Under the pieces are notes generated by a model that did no database searches, was not told the origin of the DNA, and worked only from the letters and a program-made list of their open reading frames with translations. The position numbers and the translations under genes were made by a program. A DNA stretch of 64,000 nucleotides from Clostridium gasigenes. GTDB taxonomy: Bacteria > Bacillota > Clostridia > Clostridiales > Clostridiaceae. Below, in pieces: positions 18,340 through 28,516 of the stretch. The DNA lies in contig NZ_FNJM01000008.1 in NCBI RefSeq assembly GCF_900104115.1, forward strand, positions 86,868-150,867, read 5' to 3'. Numbering within the stretch: the first letter of the stretch is position 1; each line of letters starts with the position of its first letter.

Positions 18340-18840
18340 ATGTTATATACAGATAATAGACAAGATAAATTAAAAGTAACTGAAAAATTTATTGATAAAT
18401 TAAGTGAGGTTTGTAGCTTTACTTTAAAAGAAGAAGAGCTAGATAAAGAATATCAAATTTCATTGCTATTTGTTGATAATGATAAAATTAAAGAAATTAA
18501 CAAAGAAACAAGAGGAATAAATAAGGAAACAGATGTGTTATCCTTTCCTATGCTTGATTATGAAGATAAAAAAGTATATAAAAACATGTATAAAGGATAT
18601 GAATTTGATGAAACATATATGGATGGAAATGAATTAGTTTTAGGTGATATGGTACTTTCTTTAGAAAAGGCTTTAGAGCAAAGTTTAGAGTATAACCATT
18701 CTTATGAAAGAGAAGTTTCGTACTTAATAGTTCATTCTATTTTACATTTGCTTGGATATGACCATATGGAAGATTCTGAAAAAATAATAATGAGAAAAAG
18801 AGAAGAGGAAATATTAAATAAATTAGAGATTATAAGATAA
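18340..18840 (+). CDS. ybeY: Endoribonuclease YbeY
   Basis: 166-residue metal-dependent RNase needed for 16S rRNA 3' maturation and ribosome quality control. The zinc site HX3HX5H is at His132, His136 and His142 ([11 protein letters not shown]). I start at the ATG at 18340 with AGGAGGAG 4 bp upstream; an ATG 24 bp earlier has no site. Its TAA stop at 18838-18840 is the first three bases of an IPE (TAAGG). Confidence 0.95.
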   Translation: MLYTDNRQDKLKVTEKFIDKLSEVCSFTLKEEELDKEYQISLLFVDNDKIKEINKETRGINKETDVLSFPMLDYEDKKVYKNMYKGYEFDETYMDGNELVLGDMVLSLEKALEQSLEYNHSYEREVSYLIVHSILHLLGYDHMEDSEKIIMRKREEEILNKLEIIR

Positions 18841-18892
18841 GGCGCTTTTGAAAAAATAATAGCATTGACTAGAAATTTTTTAGATGCCTAAA
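18838..18892. repeat. IPE palindromic element between ybeY and dgkA
   Basis: TAAGGCGCTTTTGAAAAAAT at the left pairs imperfectly with GACTAGAAATTTTTTAGATG then CCTAA at the right. 55 bp. It provides the ybeY stop codon and a spurious ATG (18884) before dgkA. Confidence 0.7.
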
Positions 18893-18907
18893 GAAAAGGA
18901 TGATTAT

Positions 18908-19609
18908 ATGAAATTTAAGAGGCTATTAGAAAGTTTTAACTATGCTATAGATGGAGTTTTAGATACAGTAAGAACTCAAAGGAATATGAAGATACATCTC
19001 TTTGTAACACTATGTGTGTTACTTGCATGTTTCTTTTTTGATATTTCTAAAAGTGAGTTCTTAATTTTGGCAATTACTATAACGCTTGTAATAACAGCGG
19101 AACTTATTAATACAGCTATAGAAGCTGCTGTAGATATGACTACAAATTTTTATCATCCTTTAGCTAAAGTTGCTAAAAATGCTGCAGCTGGAGGGGTTTT
19201 AGTAACTGCAATTAATGCTTTAATAGTTGGATATATAATTTTCTGGGGTAAACTTTCAGATATTTCATATGTAATGATAGATAAAGTGAGAGAGTCTGAG
19301 CCTTATATGATTTTTATAGTGTTAGTATTTGTAACAATAGCAACAGTAATAGTTAAAGCTATATTTGGAGAGGGAACTCCATTAAAAGGTGGAATGCCAA
19401 GTGGTCATAGTGCATTATCATTTTCAGTAGCAACAGCTATAGCTCTTATTACAGAAGAACCTGTATGCATACTTTTAAGCTATTTAATGGCTTTTATTAC
19501 AGCTCAAAGCAGAGTGGATTCAGAAGTGCATTCCATTTTAGAGGTTATAGTTGGAGCAATATTTGGAACTTTATTAACAGTGTTTATATTCACGATATTT
19601 AGACTATAG
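18908..19609 (+). CDS. Diacylglycerol/undecaprenol kinase fused to PAP2 phosphatase
   Basis: 233-residue membrane protein joining two enzymes of lipid-carrier recycling. The N-terminal DgkA-type kinase (about 1-115) carries AELINTAIEAAVD (64-76), the catalytic signature. The C-terminal PAP2 domain has GGMPSGH (161-167) and SRVDSEVH (201-208), but motif 1 (KX6RP) is not recognisable. Such fusions are seen in clostridia. I start at the ATG at 18908 with AAAGGA upstream; an earlier in-frame ATG at 18884 lies inside an IPE. Kinase substrate (undecaprenol or diacylglycerol) is not settled by sequence. Confidence 0.88.
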   Translation: MKFKRLLESFNYAIDGVLDTVRTQRNMKIHLFVTLCVLLACFFFDISKSEFLILAITITLVITAELINTAIEAAVDMTTNFYHPLAKVAKNAAAGGVLVTAINALIVGYIIFWGKLSDISYVMIDKVRESEPYMIFIVLVFVTIATVIVKAIFGEGTPLKGGMPSGHSALSFSVATAIALITEEPVCILLSYLMAFITAQSRVDSEVHSILEVIVGAIFGTLLTVFIFTIFRL

Positions 19610-19702
19610 ATAGGTTTAAATTTAATACTCTACTTTAAGATTAAATAGTGATATAATAAAACCTAATAATAACACACAAATTACAAAGTAGGAGGCATAA
19701 TT

Positions 19703-20104
19703 ATGGATTATAATAATATTATACAAAAAGCTATAGAGGCTAGGGAATTAGCCTATTGTCCTTATTCTAACTTTAAAGTTGGTGCTGCTGTTTTATTTGA
19801 GGATGGTGAGATATATACTGGATGTAATATAGAAAATGCATCTTATGGGGCTACTAACTGTGCGGAAAGAAGCGCAATATTTAGTGCTGTATCAAAAGGA
19901 AATAGAAAATTAAAGGTAATTGCATTAATTGGAGATACAAAAGAATTTACATATCCTTGTGGAATATGTAGGCAAGTAATTGGTGAGTTTGCAGAAGACA
20001 AAGATACAAAGATTATAATTATAAAAAATAAAGATGAATATATTCTAAAGACTTTTGAAGAGATAATGCCAGGAGCATTTACTAAGAAAGATTTAGAAAA
20101 TTAG
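19703..20104 (+). CDS. cdd: Cytidine deaminase
   Basis: 133-residue zinc enzyme of pyrimidine salvage that converts cytidine and deoxycytidine to uridine forms. The catalytic motif CAERSAIF has the zinc-binding Cys and proton-shuttling Glu, and CGICRQ supplies the other two zinc Cys. A TATAAT at 19652-19657 upstream suggests its own promoter, with a weak -35. It precedes era by 8 bp, the usual Firmicutes order. Confidence 0.95.
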   Translation: MDYNNIIQKAIEARELAYCPYSNFKVGAAVLFEDGEIYTGCNIENASYGATNCAERSAIFSAVSKGNRKLKVIALIGDTKEFTYPCGICRQVIGEFAEDKDTKIIIIKNKDEYILKTFEEIMPGAFTKKDLEN

Positions 20105-20112
20105 GAGGACAA

Positions 20113-21003
20113 ATGTTTAAATCAGGATTTATAACAATAGTAGGAAGACCAAATGTAGGTAAATCAACATTATTAAATAAAATTATGGGTGAAAAACTTT
20201 CAATAGTTTCAAATAAACCTCAAACAACAAGAAATAATATACAAACAATTTTAACAAAAGAAGATTATCAAATGGTCTTCGTAGATACTCCAGGGATACA
20301 TAAGCCTAAACATAAATTAGGTGAATACATGGTAAATTCAGCAAAGGATTCTATGAAAGAAGTAGATCTTGTGTTGTTCCTTGTAAATCCAGATGAAGAA
20401 ATAGGAAGAGGAGATGCTTTTATCTTAGAAGCTTTAAAAAATCAAAAAGCTCCTGTTTTCCTAGTTTTAAATAAGATTGATGAAAGTACACAAGAAAGAG
20501 TAGCAAAGACATTACAACTATTTGCAAAAGAAATGGATTTTAAGGAAATAATCCCTATATCAGCAAGAAAAGGTAGAAATGTTGATAAATTAATAGAGTT
20601 AATGGTTGGAAATATGCCAGAAGGGCCAAAATATTATCCAGAAGATATGATAACAGATGTTCAAGAAAAATTTGTTATATCAGAAATAATTAGAGAAAAA
20701 GCATTAAGAACTTTAAGAGAAGAAGTTCCTCATGGAATAGCTATAGATATTATTCAAATGAAAAAAAGTGATAGTGGAACTTGGCATATTGAAGTAGATA
20801 TGATATGTGAGAAAGATTCACACAAAGGAATTATAATAGGAAAAGAGGGTCAAGGATTAAAGAAGATAGGTGAAACAGCAAGATATGAAATCGAAAGATT
20901 CTTAAATGCTAAGGTTAACCTTAAAGTTTGGGTTAAAGTTAGAAAAGAATGGAGAGATAATCAAAATTTCTTGAAAGAGTTAGGATACAAAAAGATAAAA
21001 TAG
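20113..21003 (+). CDS. era: GTPase Era
   Basis: Essential GTPase for 30S subunit maturation that binds the 3' end of 16S rRNA. 296 residues: G1 GRPNVGKS near residue 11, G3 DTPGIH, G4 NKID, then a C-terminal KH domain with [26 protein letters not shown] precedes the ATG by 4-5 bp. It is nearly contiguous with cdd and recO. Confidence 0.97.
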   Translation: MFKSGFITIVGRPNVGKSTLLNKIMGEKLSIVSNKPQTTRNNIQTILTKEDYQMVFVDTPGIHKPKHKLGEYMVNSAKDSMKEVDLVLFLVNPDEEIGRGDAFILEALKNQKAPVFLVLNKIDESTQERVAKTLQLFAKEMDFKEIIPISARKGRNVDKLIELMVGNMPEGPKYYPEDMITDVQEKFVISEIIREKALRTLREEVPHGIAIDIIQMKKSDSGTWHIEVDMICEKDSHKGIIIGKEGQGLKKIGETARYEIERFLNAKVNLKVWVKVRKEWRDNQNFLKELGYKKIK

Positions 21004-21006
21004 GGG

Positions 21007-21756
21007 ATGGTTCTGCTGTCATTAGAGAAAACAAAAGCAGTAGTTATAAAAGCACAGGCTTATAAAGAAAATGATAAATTAGTATGGTTATATACTGAAG
21101 AATTCGGGAAGGTAACAGCTATAGCAAGAGGAACTAAAAAAAGTAAGAGCAGATTATTTGCTCTTACTTTACCTTTATGTTATGCAGATTATGTTCTCTT
21201 TAAAGGAAAAAACCTATTTAATTTACAAGAGGGTAAAATAGAGAATTCTTTTCAAGGTTTGTTAAGTAACTTAGAGAAGCTTACTTATTCATCCTATATT
21301 TGTGAGTTAATAGATATATGTTTAGAAGATGGTGAAAATAATAAACAGTTATATAAAGATTTTATTAAATGTTTATATTTATTAAATACAGATGCGTTAA
21401 ATTATGAAATGCTTATTAGATCTTTTGAATTAAAACTTTTAAAATCAACAGGGTATGGACTAAATTTAGATCAATGTGTTAGTTGCAGAAAAAAAATAAC
21501 AGTAACTAATTATATATCTATTTCTCATTTTGGTGGGGTGTGTGAAATGTGTAATAGGCAACATGGGATGTATATTTCAAAGCCAGCATATAATGCGCTA
21601 AGATTCTTAAATAACACTGATATGGAGAAGGTTTATAGACTTAATATTAATTCAGAGGTGAAAAAAGATATAAGCAAAGTAAATACTTTACTTATATCTT
21701 CAAATTACGCTAGAAAACCTAAAAGTTTAGAAATGCTAAATTATATAAAGGAGTGA
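21007..21756 (+). CDS. recO: DNA repair protein RecO
   Basis: Recombination mediator that helps load RecA at gaps. 249 residues: an N-terminal OB fold (about 1-80) and a helical domain with a zinc-finger pair CVSCRKK and CEMCNRQ at about 157-185. The ATG at 21007 has GGGG immediately upstream, a cramped ribosome site; a CTG at 21016 giving MSLEKTKAVV would match homologues and space better, so the true start is uncertain. Confidence 0.92.
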   Translation: MVLLSLEKTKAVVIKAQAYKENDKLVWLYTEEFGKVTAIARGTKKSKSRLFALTLPLCYADYVLFKGKNLFNLQEGKIENSFQGLLSNLEKLTYSSYICELIDICLEDGENNKQLYKDFIKCLYLLNTDALNYEMLIRSFELKLLKSTGYGLNLDQCVSCRKKITVTNYISISHFGGVCEMCNRQHGMYISKPAYNALRFLNNTDMEKVYRLNINSEVKKDISKVNTLLISSNYARKPKSLEMLNYIKE

Positions 21757-21762
21757 TTATAT

Positions 21763-22392
21763 ATGGAAATAACATTAGAAAAGGTAGATAAAGTAAAAGA
21801 AAGAACAGGATCAAGTTATGCTGAGGCAAAGTATGCATTAGAAATTAGTCATGGAGAAGTTTTAGATGCAATAATATATATAGAAGAAATTAAAGGCATA
21901 AATGGAGTTTTACCTATTATTGAAACATCATCAAAAGGTGAAAAAGGTGAAAATGATAAAAATGGAGAAACTGTTGAAGAATTTAAAGTTTGGTTAAAGG
22001 ATTTAATCAATAAAGGAAATGTTTCAAGAATAAGAATTAGTAAAGATGAAAAAGAATTAATAGATATTCCAGTAAATGCAGGTATTGCAGCAGGAATGAT
22101 CGGGATAATATTACCTCAAGTATTAGCGTTTGGAGTTATAGCAGCAGTAGTAACTAAAATTACTATAGAATTAACTATGGCAGATGGTAGTGTTGAAGTT
22201 GTAAATAAGTATATTTCTAAGGCAACAAGTGAAGTAAAAGAAAAAGCAAGTGATATTGCTGAAAAAGTAAAAAATAAATTTAATGAAGTTAATTTTAAAG
22301 GATATAAGAGTCCTAAAAGTAGTAATAAAGCCGATTCTAATGAAGAATCTGTATATACTTATACTGCTAATTTTGAAGAAACGGATAAATAA
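21763..22392 (+). CDS. UBA-like/DUF4342 protein
   Basis: 209 residues of unknown role. Residues 1-45 (EKVDKVKERTGSSYAEAKYAL and following) look like a UBA-type three-helix module, as in EF-Ts and NAC. The middle (about 70-140) is the DUF4342 domain, with a glycine-rich hydrophobic stretch AGIAAGMIGIILPQVLAFGV that could lie in or on the membrane. The tail is charged and rich in Lys/Glu and Ser/Asn. It starts 6 bp after recO and is probably co-transcribed. Confidence 0.75.
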   Translation: MEITLEKVDKVKERTGSSYAEAKYALEISHGEVLDAIIYIEEIKGINGVLPIIETSSKGEKGENDKNGETVEEFKVWLKDLINKGNVSRIRISKDEKELIDIPVNAGIAAGMIGIILPQVLAFGVIAAVVTKITIELTMADGSVEVVNKYISKATSEVKEKASDIAEKVKNKFNEVNFKGYKSPKSSNKADSNEESVYTYTANFEETDK

Positions 22393-22457
22393 GGAGTAAA
22401 TGAAAGTAAAACAGGTAATATAAGTCAATAAAATGAACAAATTAAGGATATTCAGCG

Positions 22458-22500
22458 AATTTGACTAATTATTCAGAAAATTAAGCATAGTCAAATTTTT
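22458..22500 (+). terminator. Terminator of the cdd-era-recO-DUF4342 unit
   Basis: AATTTGACTA at 22458-22467 pairs perfectly with TAGTCAAATT at 22488-22497 and is followed by Ts. The 20-nt loop is long for a terminator. Confidence 0.65.
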
Positions 22501-22584
22501 ATAAAATGTTATAATTATACTGTAAATATCAAACAAATCAAAATTATCTGAATATTCCTTAAGTTGTTGGAGAGAGGTATAAAA

Positions 22585-23223
22585 TTGAAGTTATCAGGAA
22601 GACAAGAGGAAATTATAAAGTTAGTAAAAGAAGGACAGCCCATTACAAGTGAAGCATTAGCTGAAAAGTTAGGGGTTACAAGAGCTGCACTTAGAGCTGA
22701 TCTTGCAATACTAACTATGATAGGAATATTAGATGCTAAACCAAAGGTTGGTTATATTTACGCTGGTAACCCTACAGATACTGCTATTTTGGATAACATA
22801 TCTAAAGTATTGGTTGGGGATATAATGTCGAAACCTATCACTGTTAATAAGAATACTATGGTATATGATGCAATCGTATTCTTATTTTTAAACGATGTAG
22901 GTACATTATTTGTTGAAAATAACGGAATACTCATAGGTGCTGTATCTAGAAAAGATTTCTTGAAAATTGCAATTGGAGGCACCGATATTTATAAAGTTCC
23001 AGTAGGAGTAATAATGACAAGAATGCCAAACCTAGTTTGTGCATATGCAGAGGAAAGTGCATATAGTGTTGCTAAAAAAATTATAGAACATGAAATAGAC
23101 AGTGTTCCTATAGTTGAAAAAATTAATGAGAAGTGCGAAGGAAAAGAGCAATTTAAAATAGTAGGTAAGATTTCAAAGACTAACATAACAAAGCTATTTG
23201 TAAAGCTTGGAGAAAGTACTTAA
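22585..23223 (+). CDS. ccpN: CcpN-like HTH/CBS transcriptional repressor
   Basis: 212 residues: an N-terminal winged helix (ITSEALAEKLGVTRAALRAD and the LAILTMIGILDAKPKVGY wing), then two CBS domains (about 76-205). This is the CcpN architecture; Bacillus CcpN represses gluconeogenic genes according to energy state. I start at the TTG at 22585, preceded by GGAGAGAGG; it gives MKLSGRQEEII, matching homologues. ppdK follows on the same strand, so pyruvate/PEP interconversion is the likely target. The PPDK regulatory kinase gene (yqfL type) often found in this position is absent. Confidence 0.85.
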   Translation: MKLSGRQEEIIKLVKEGQPITSEALAEKLGVTRAALRADLAILTMIGILDAKPKVGYIYAGNPTDTAILDNISKVLVGDIMSKPITVNKNTMVYDAIVFLFLNDVGTLFVENNGILIGAVSRKDFLKIAIGGTDIYKVPVGVIMTRMPNLVCAYAEESAYSVAKKIIEHEIDSVPIVEKINEKCEGKEQFKIVGKISKTNITKLFVKLGEST

Positions 23224-23298
23224 GAGAAGTTCGAAAATGGTAGTTTGTAAAATGATTTTTAACTTCAAATTTAGTTTTTTTTATGAAGTTAATAATTG

Positions 23299-23317
23299 TT
23301 ATACCCTTGGGGTATAA
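23299..23317. promoter_or_regulatory. Palindromic operator candidate before ppdK
   Basis: TTATACCC at 23299-23306 and GGGTATAA at 23310-23317 form a perfect 8-bp palindrome with a 3-bp spacer, about 110 bp before ppdK. The shape resembles ATACC...GGTAT sites of CsoR/CstR repressors, but the neighbouring regulator is CcpN-like. The regulator is unknown. Confidence 0.5.
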
Positions 23318-23428
23318 ATAGTAATTCGAAGAGTGAAGTTTGAAAATGGGTAAATTTAAATGGGTAGCTACGGGGCACAAGTTCCGATAGTATATAATCG
23401 AATTAGTATCGAACGGAGGAGTATTGAG

Positions 23429-26059
23429 ATGGATAATAAGAAGTACGTTTACCTTTTTAGTGAAGGCAACGCAACAATGAAAAATCTTCTAGGGGGCAAA
23501 GGGGCAAATTTAGCAGAAATGAGCATACTAGGAATTCCAGTGCCACAAGGGTTTATTGTTACAACAGAAGTTTGTAATAAGTACTATGAGGATGGAAAAG
23601 TAATCGCAGAAAAAATCATTAAAGAAATCCATGAAAATATTGCGAAACTAGAAAAAATAACAGGTAAAGAATTCGGAAGTACTACTAATCCATTATTAGT
23701 ATCAGTAAGATCAGGAGCAAGAGTGTCAATGCCTGGTATGATGGATACTGTTTTAAATCTTGGTTTAAATGATGAAGCTGTAGAAGCTATGTCTAAATTA
23801 ACTAACAATCCAAGATTTGCATATGATTCATATAGAAGATTTATACAAATGTTCTCAGATGTAGTTATGGGAATTGAAAAAAGATTATTCGAAAATATAA
23901 TAGATGAATTAAAAGAAGAAAAAGGTGTTAAAGTTGATACCGACTTAACAGGTGAAGATTTAAAGGAATTAGTAAAGAGATTTAAGGCTCTTTATAAAAA
24001 AGAAAAGGGTGAAGAATTCTTAGCAGATCCAAAGCAACAATTAATAGAGTCAATTACTGCAGTATTTAGATCATGGGATAATCCAAGAGCTATAGTATAT
24101 AGAAGATTAAATGATATTCCAGGAGAATGGGGTACAGCTGTAAGTGTTCAAGAAATGGTATTTGGAAATAAGGGCGAAACATCAGGAACTGGAGTTGTGT
24201 TCTCAAGAGATCCTTCTACTGGTGAAAATGTAGTTTATGGTGAATACTTAATGAATGCACAAGGGGAAGATGTTGTTGCTGGTATAAGAACACCACTTCC
24301 AATTTCAAAATTAGAAGAGCAAAACCCAGTAATATATAAAGAATTCACTGATATTATAGATACTTTAGAAAAACATTATAAAGATATGCAAGATATGGAA
24401 ATGACAATTGAAGAAGGAAAGTTATACTTCTTGCAAACTAGAAATGGTAAGAGAACAGCTCAAGCAGCTTTAAAAATTGCTGTTGATTTAGTTGAAGATG
24501 GAACTTTAACTAAAGAAGAAGCAATACTAAAAGTTGAGCCAAGACAATTAGATTCATTACTTCATCCGGCCTTTGATGTGGAAGATTTAAAGAATAGTAA
24601 GGTTATTGGTAAGGGACTTCCAGCATCTCCAGGAGCTGCATGCGGCACAATTGCATTCACAGCTGAAGAAGCTAAGGAAAGAGCTGAAAAGGGTGAAAAT
24701 GTAGTTCTTGTAAGGCTTGAAACTTCACCAGAAGATATAGAAGGTATGATTGCAGCTAAAGGTATATTAACTGTTAGAGGTGGAATGACATCTCATGCTG
24801 CAGTAGTTGCTAGAGGAATGGGAACTTGCTGTGTTGCAGGTTGTGGAGAATTAAAAGTAAGTGAAGTTAATAGAACTTTAGAAGTAGATGGAAAAGTTTA
24901 TACAGCAGATGATTTCATCTCAATAGATGGATCAACTGGAAATATATATGGAGTAGCTGTTAAAACTGTTACACCAGAAATATCAGGACATTTTGCTAAA
25001 TTCATGGGTTGGGCAGATGAGATAAGAAAGTTAAAAGTTAGAACAAATGCAGATACTCCAAAAGATACTAAACAAGCAGTTGAATTTGGAGCAGAAGGTA
25101 TTGGGTTATGTAGAACTGAGCATATGTTCTTCGCTGAAGACAGAATAAAAGCAGTTAGAGAAATGATAGTTGCTAAAAATGTTGAAGAAAGAAGACGTGC
25201 ATTAGATAAAATACTTCCAATGCAAAAAGAAGATTTTATAGGTATCTATGAAGCTTTAGAAGGAATGCCAGCTACAATTAGATTCTTAGATCCACCATTA
25301 CATGAATTCCTGCCTCATAGTGATGAAGATATTGCATCACTAGCTAAGGATATGGGAATTGGATTTGAAGAATTAAAAGCAACAGTTGAATCATTGCATG
25401 AATTTAATCCAATGATGGGGCATAGAGGCTGTAGACTAGCTGTATCTTATCCAGAAATTGCAGAAATGCAAACAAGAGCAGTAATTGAAGCTGCAATAGC
25501 TGTTAAAGAAAATAAAGGATATGATATAATTCCAGAAATAATGATACCATTAGTTGGAGATGTTAAAGAATTAAAATATGTTAAAGACATAGTAGTTAGA
25601 ACTGCTGAAGCTGTAATGAAAGAAAAAGGAGTTAAGTTAGAGTACAAAGTGGGTACTATGATAGAAATTCCAAGAGCTTGTATAATAGCAGATGAAATAG
25701 CTAAAGAAGCAGAATTCTTCTCATTTGGAACAAATGACTTAACACAAATGGCATTTGGTTTCTCAAGAGATGATGCAGCTAAATTCTTAGTAGACTATTA
25801 CGAAAATAAAATTTACGAACAAGATCCATTTGCTAAATTAGATCAAAAAGGCGTTGGAGAATTAATTAAACTCGCAGTTCAAAAGGGAAGAGAAGGAAGA
25901 CCAAATATTAAACTTGGAATATGTGGAGAACATGGTGGAGATCCATCTTCAGTTGAGTTCTGTCATAACATAGGCTTAGACTATGTTTCATGTTCACCGT
26001 TTAGAGTGCCTCTAGCTAGACTAGCAGCAGCTCAAGCACAAGTGAAAAATAGAAGATAA
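23429..26059 (+). CDS. ppdK: Pyruvate, phosphate dikinase
   Basis: Converts pyruvate, ATP and phosphate to PEP, AMP and pyrophosphate, reversibly; in clostridia it links glycolysis and gluconeogenesis. 876 residues, full length: ATP-grasp N-terminal domain (LLGGKGANLAEM), swivelling phosphohistidine domain with GGMTSHAAVVARG (catalytic His456), and the C-terminal TIM barrel with Cys832 in GICGEHGGD. I start at the ATG at 23429 with GGAGGAG upstream; upstream in-frame codons are leader. Probably controlled by the adjacent ccpN-like gene. Confidence 0.96.
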   Translation: MDNKKYVYLFSEGNATMKNLLGGKGANLAEMSILGIPVPQGFIVTTEVCNKYYEDGKVIAEKIIKEIHENIAKLEKITGKEFGSTTNPLLVSVRSGARVSMPGMMDTVLNLGLNDEAVEAMSKLTNNPRFAYDSYRRFIQMFSDVVMGIEKRLFENIIDELKEEKGVKVDTDLTGEDLKELVKRFKALYKKEKGEEFLADPKQQLIESITAVFRSWDNPRAIVYRRLNDIPGEWGTAVSVQEMVFGNKGETSGTGVVFSRDPSTGENVVYGEYLMNAQGEDVVAGIRTPLPISKLEEQNPVIYKEFTDIIDTLEKHYKDMQDMEMTIEEGKLYFLQTRNGKRTAQAALKIAVDLVEDGTLTKEEAILKVEPRQLDSLLHPAFDVEDLKNSKVIGKGLPASPGAACGTIAFTAEEAKERAEKGENVVLVRLETSPEDIEGMIAAKGILTVRGGMTSHAAVVARGMGTCCVAGCGELKVSEVNRTLEVDGKVYTADDFISIDGSTGNIYGVAVKTVTPEISGHFAKFMGWADEIRKLKVRTNADTPKDTKQAVEFGAEGIGLCRTEHMFFAEDRIKAVREMIVAKNVEERRRALDKILPMQKEDFIGIYEALEGMPATIRFLDPPLHEFLPHSDEDIASLAKDMGIGFEELKATVESLHEFNPMMGHRGCRLAVSYPEIAEMQTRAVIEAAIAVKENKGYDIIPEIMIPLVGDVKELKYVKDIVVRTAEAVMKEKGVKLEYKVGTMIEIPRACIIADEIAKEAEFFSFGTNDLTQMAFGFSRDDAAKFLVDYYENKIYEQDPFAKLDQKGVGELIKLAVQKGREGRPNIKLGICGEHGGDPSSVEFCHNIGLDYVSCSPFRVPLARLAAAQAQVKNRR

Positions 26060-26066
26060 TAAATTA

Positions 26067-26096
26067 AAAGGAGCGCTATATGCGCTCCTTTTTTAG
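26067..26096 (+). terminator. Terminator of ppdK (probably bidirectional)
   Basis: AAAAGGAGCGC pairs with GCGCTCCTTTT around a short loop, followed by Ts. The convergent kinase gene ends within it. Confidence 0.92.
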
Positions 26097-27157
26097 TTAA
26101 AGTTAACTTCATAATCTTTTTCTAATAATACCATCATTTCCTTAATAAATTTAAGCTGAGAATCAGTTCTATCAAGACCTCTCTCAAGTAAAGAAATAAA
26201 GGCATTTTTATTACAACGTTTAATATTTTTATAATAATCTCTAGAAATTTTCCAATATTTTTGTGGGAAAGCAATATAAGCAAGGATATATTTTAAATCT
26301 GAGGGAGTTAAAGGATTAACTTTCATATAATCATCAATTATTTTTAATGCTAAATCCGTATCCCAATTAGTATTTTCTCTTTTAAGAAGTCGTCTTAAAA
26401 AATATGAAATATCATGAGCTGAATAATCCATTTTACATTTATCAAAATCTATAATCCAAACATTAGAATCAGCAATTAAAATATTTTTATTTACAAAATC
26501 ACCATGGCATAATGATTTTGAAAGTTCGGAGCAGTTAATACTAGATGATATTTTAGAGGAAAGTTTAGCAAGTTCTAAATTAATATTAAGATTTTTTAAA
26601 AATATTTTAGAAAATCTATCATTATGATGTTTTGCTTGCTTTGCACTAATTAAGATTTGTTCTAAATGTTTATCTACAGAAATATGATAATCATCACAAC
26701 CTATTCTAGTGCAACTACCACTAATTGGAACAAAATTTTGGGAAGATTTATGTAACTTTGCTAGATCCTTTGATGAAAGTTCCATATGATATTTGTTGTC
26801 AAAATCACATTTTAAACCATTTACCCAAGGTGTTAATATAAATAACATACCCATATACTTAATATATCTGTTGTTAGATTTTGTAGGTAATAATTTTGGT
26901 ACATTTAAATTGTTTCTATATAGCCATTCCATAGCAGAATATACATATAGAAGATTAGATTCATCATAGTAAACTTTTTTCAAACAATAACTTTTATTTT
27001 TAAAATCAACTCGATAAACGGCTCTTTGTTTATCTGTATCTTTAAATTTAACCATTGTAACATTTGCAAATTGAAGGTCATAATGTGGTAAAACAAAAGA
27101 TTTCATGCTTTCAATGGATAGTAAATCTTTAGTGGAGGGACATATAGTATTTTCCAT
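26093..27157 (-). CDS. CotS-family spore coat kinase-like protein
   Basis: 354 residues with a choline-kinase/aminoglycoside-phosphotransferase fold. The catalytic loop reads LCHGDFVNKNILI (Brenner-type HGD-N) and the metal-binding Asp lies in IIDFDKCKMDYSAHDISYFL, a CotS/YtaA hallmark. The C terminus has IKEMMVLLEKDYEVNF-like helices. Such proteins are spore coat components or coat polysaccharide kinases. On the minus strand, convergent with ppdK and divergent from dgt, with AAGGAGAC upstream. Confidence 0.8.
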   Translation of the reverse strand: MENTICPSTKDLLSIESMKSFVLPHYDLQFANVTMVKFKDTDKQRAVYRVDFKNKSYCLKKVYYDESNLLYVYSAMEWLYRNNLNVPKLLPTKSNNRYIKYMGMLFILTPWVNGLKCDFDNKYHMELSSKDLAKLHKSSQNFVPISGSCTRIGCDDYHISVDKHLEQILISAKQAKHHNDRFSKIFLKNLNINLELAKLSSKISSSINCSELSKSLCHGDFVNKNILIADSNVWIIDFDKCKMDYSAHDISYFLRRLLKRENTNWDTDLALKIIDDYMKVNPLTPSDLKYILAYIAFPQKYWKISRDYYKNIKRCNKNAFISLLERGLDRTDSQLKFIKEMMVLLEKDYEVNFN

Positions 27158-27305
27158 AAATAGTCTCCTTATAAAATTACTTATTATTAGGATATTATTT
27201 TTAAATGTTAAATAGACTATTTAATGATAAATATATTTTATATTCTTGTATTAAATAAAGGTTTTTGGAGAAATATATAGAATATGTTATATAGAGGTGA
27301 GATAT

Positions 27306-28334
27306 GTGAACGTAAGAGAGAAAATAGAAGGTTTTGAAGAGTTGACATTTATACCACAAGCAACATTTAGTAGTAAAAGCTTAGGAAGAGAGCGATATGA
27401 AGAAGGAGATACTATAAGAACTTGTTTTATGGTTGATAGAGATAGAATAATTCATTGCAAATCCTTCAGAAGGCTAAAACATAAAACACAAGTTTATATA
27501 AAAACCTTTGGAGATCACTATAGAACAAGATTAACGCATACTTTAGAGGTAGCTCAAGTGGCTAGAACTATAGGTGCTGGTATAGGATTAAATGAAAATC
27601 TAATAGAAGCAATTTCATTAGGTCATGATTTAGGTCATGTAGCATTTGCTCATAACGGAGAGGAAGTTTTAAAAGACTTTCTAGATGAAGGATTTAGACA
27701 TAACGAACAAAGTGTTAGAGTAGTTAAAAAATTGGAAAGAGAAGGAAAAGGGTTAAATCTAACGGCAGAAGTTATAGATGGGATTTTAAATCATAGTGGT
27801 TTGTCTAAGGGATCTAATAAAGCGATGACGTTAGAAGGCTGTGTTGTAAAATATAGCGATAAAATTGCTTATTTAAATCATGATATTGATGATTCTATAA
27901 GAGCTGGATTATTAACAGAAGAAGAATTGCCTAAAGAAGTTATAAAATTACTGGGAAATACTCATTCACAAAGAATAGAAACTCTTGTACTTGATATGAT
28001 TAAAAATACTACAAAAAATATCAATGAAAATATACCTGATGTAACATTAAGCTTAGAAATTTGGGAAGCTATGACGGAACTTAGGCAGTTTATGTTTAAG
28101 AATGTGTATTTAGGGGATATTTTAAACGTAGAAAGAAGTAAAGCTAAATTTATATTAACACAATTAATAGATCATTATTTTAAAAATCCAGAAGAACTTC
28201 CAGATATGTATAAAATTATTTTGGAAGAAGAAGGCTTGAAAAGAGCAGTAGCTGATTATATAGCTGGGATGAGTGATGATTATTGTTTAAATAAATTTAA
28301 TTCTATTTTTGTACCAAAGTTTGTAATTTACTAA
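27306..28334 (+). CDS. dGTP triphosphohydrolase-like HD protein
   Basis: 342 residues of the Dgt/HD family, which cleaves dNTPs to deoxynucleoside and triphosphate. Motifs are [19 protein letters not shown] (His78), [14 protein letters not shown] and [14 protein letters not shown] start at the GTG at 27306 ([13 protein letters not shown]), with AGAGGTGA 5 bp upstream; an alternative GTG at 27297 overlaps that site. The order dgt-dnaG-rpoD is normal for Clostridium. Confidence 0.9.
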   Translation: MNVREKIEGFEELTFIPQATFSSKSLGRERYEEGDTIRTCFMVDRDRIIHCKSFRRLKHKTQVYIKTFGDHYRTRLTHTLEVAQVARTIGAGIGLNENLIEAISLGHDLGHVAFAHNGEEVLKDFLDEGFRHNEQSVRVVKKLEREGKGLNLTAEVIDGILNHSGLSKGSNKAMTLEGCVVKYSDKIAYLNHDIDDSIRAGLLTEEELPKEVIKLLGNTHSQRIETLVLDMIKNTTKNINENIPDVTLSLEIWEAMTELRQFMFKNVYLGDILNVERSKAKFILTQLIDHYFKNPEELPDMYKIILEEEGLKRAVADYIAGMSDDYCLNKFNSIFVPKFVIY

Positions 28335-28516
28335 AAAGTATAAATATAAAATTTGTTTTTGGGGAAAATATTTTTATAATAAAAAAACAAAAATTGAAAT
28401 ATAAAAAAATAAAATGTATTAAAATATAATTAAATCATATTTTAAGAAGGAATTAATTATATTATGTCGAATAATAAATAGGTTGAAGAAAATTTATAGT
28501 AAGGAGGGGGATCTCC

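Noticed and set aside
18884..18907. Upstream ATG for the DgkA-PAP2 gene
   Set aside because: It lies in the IPE right arm (GATGCCTAA) without a ribosome site; the ATG at 18908 has a good one.
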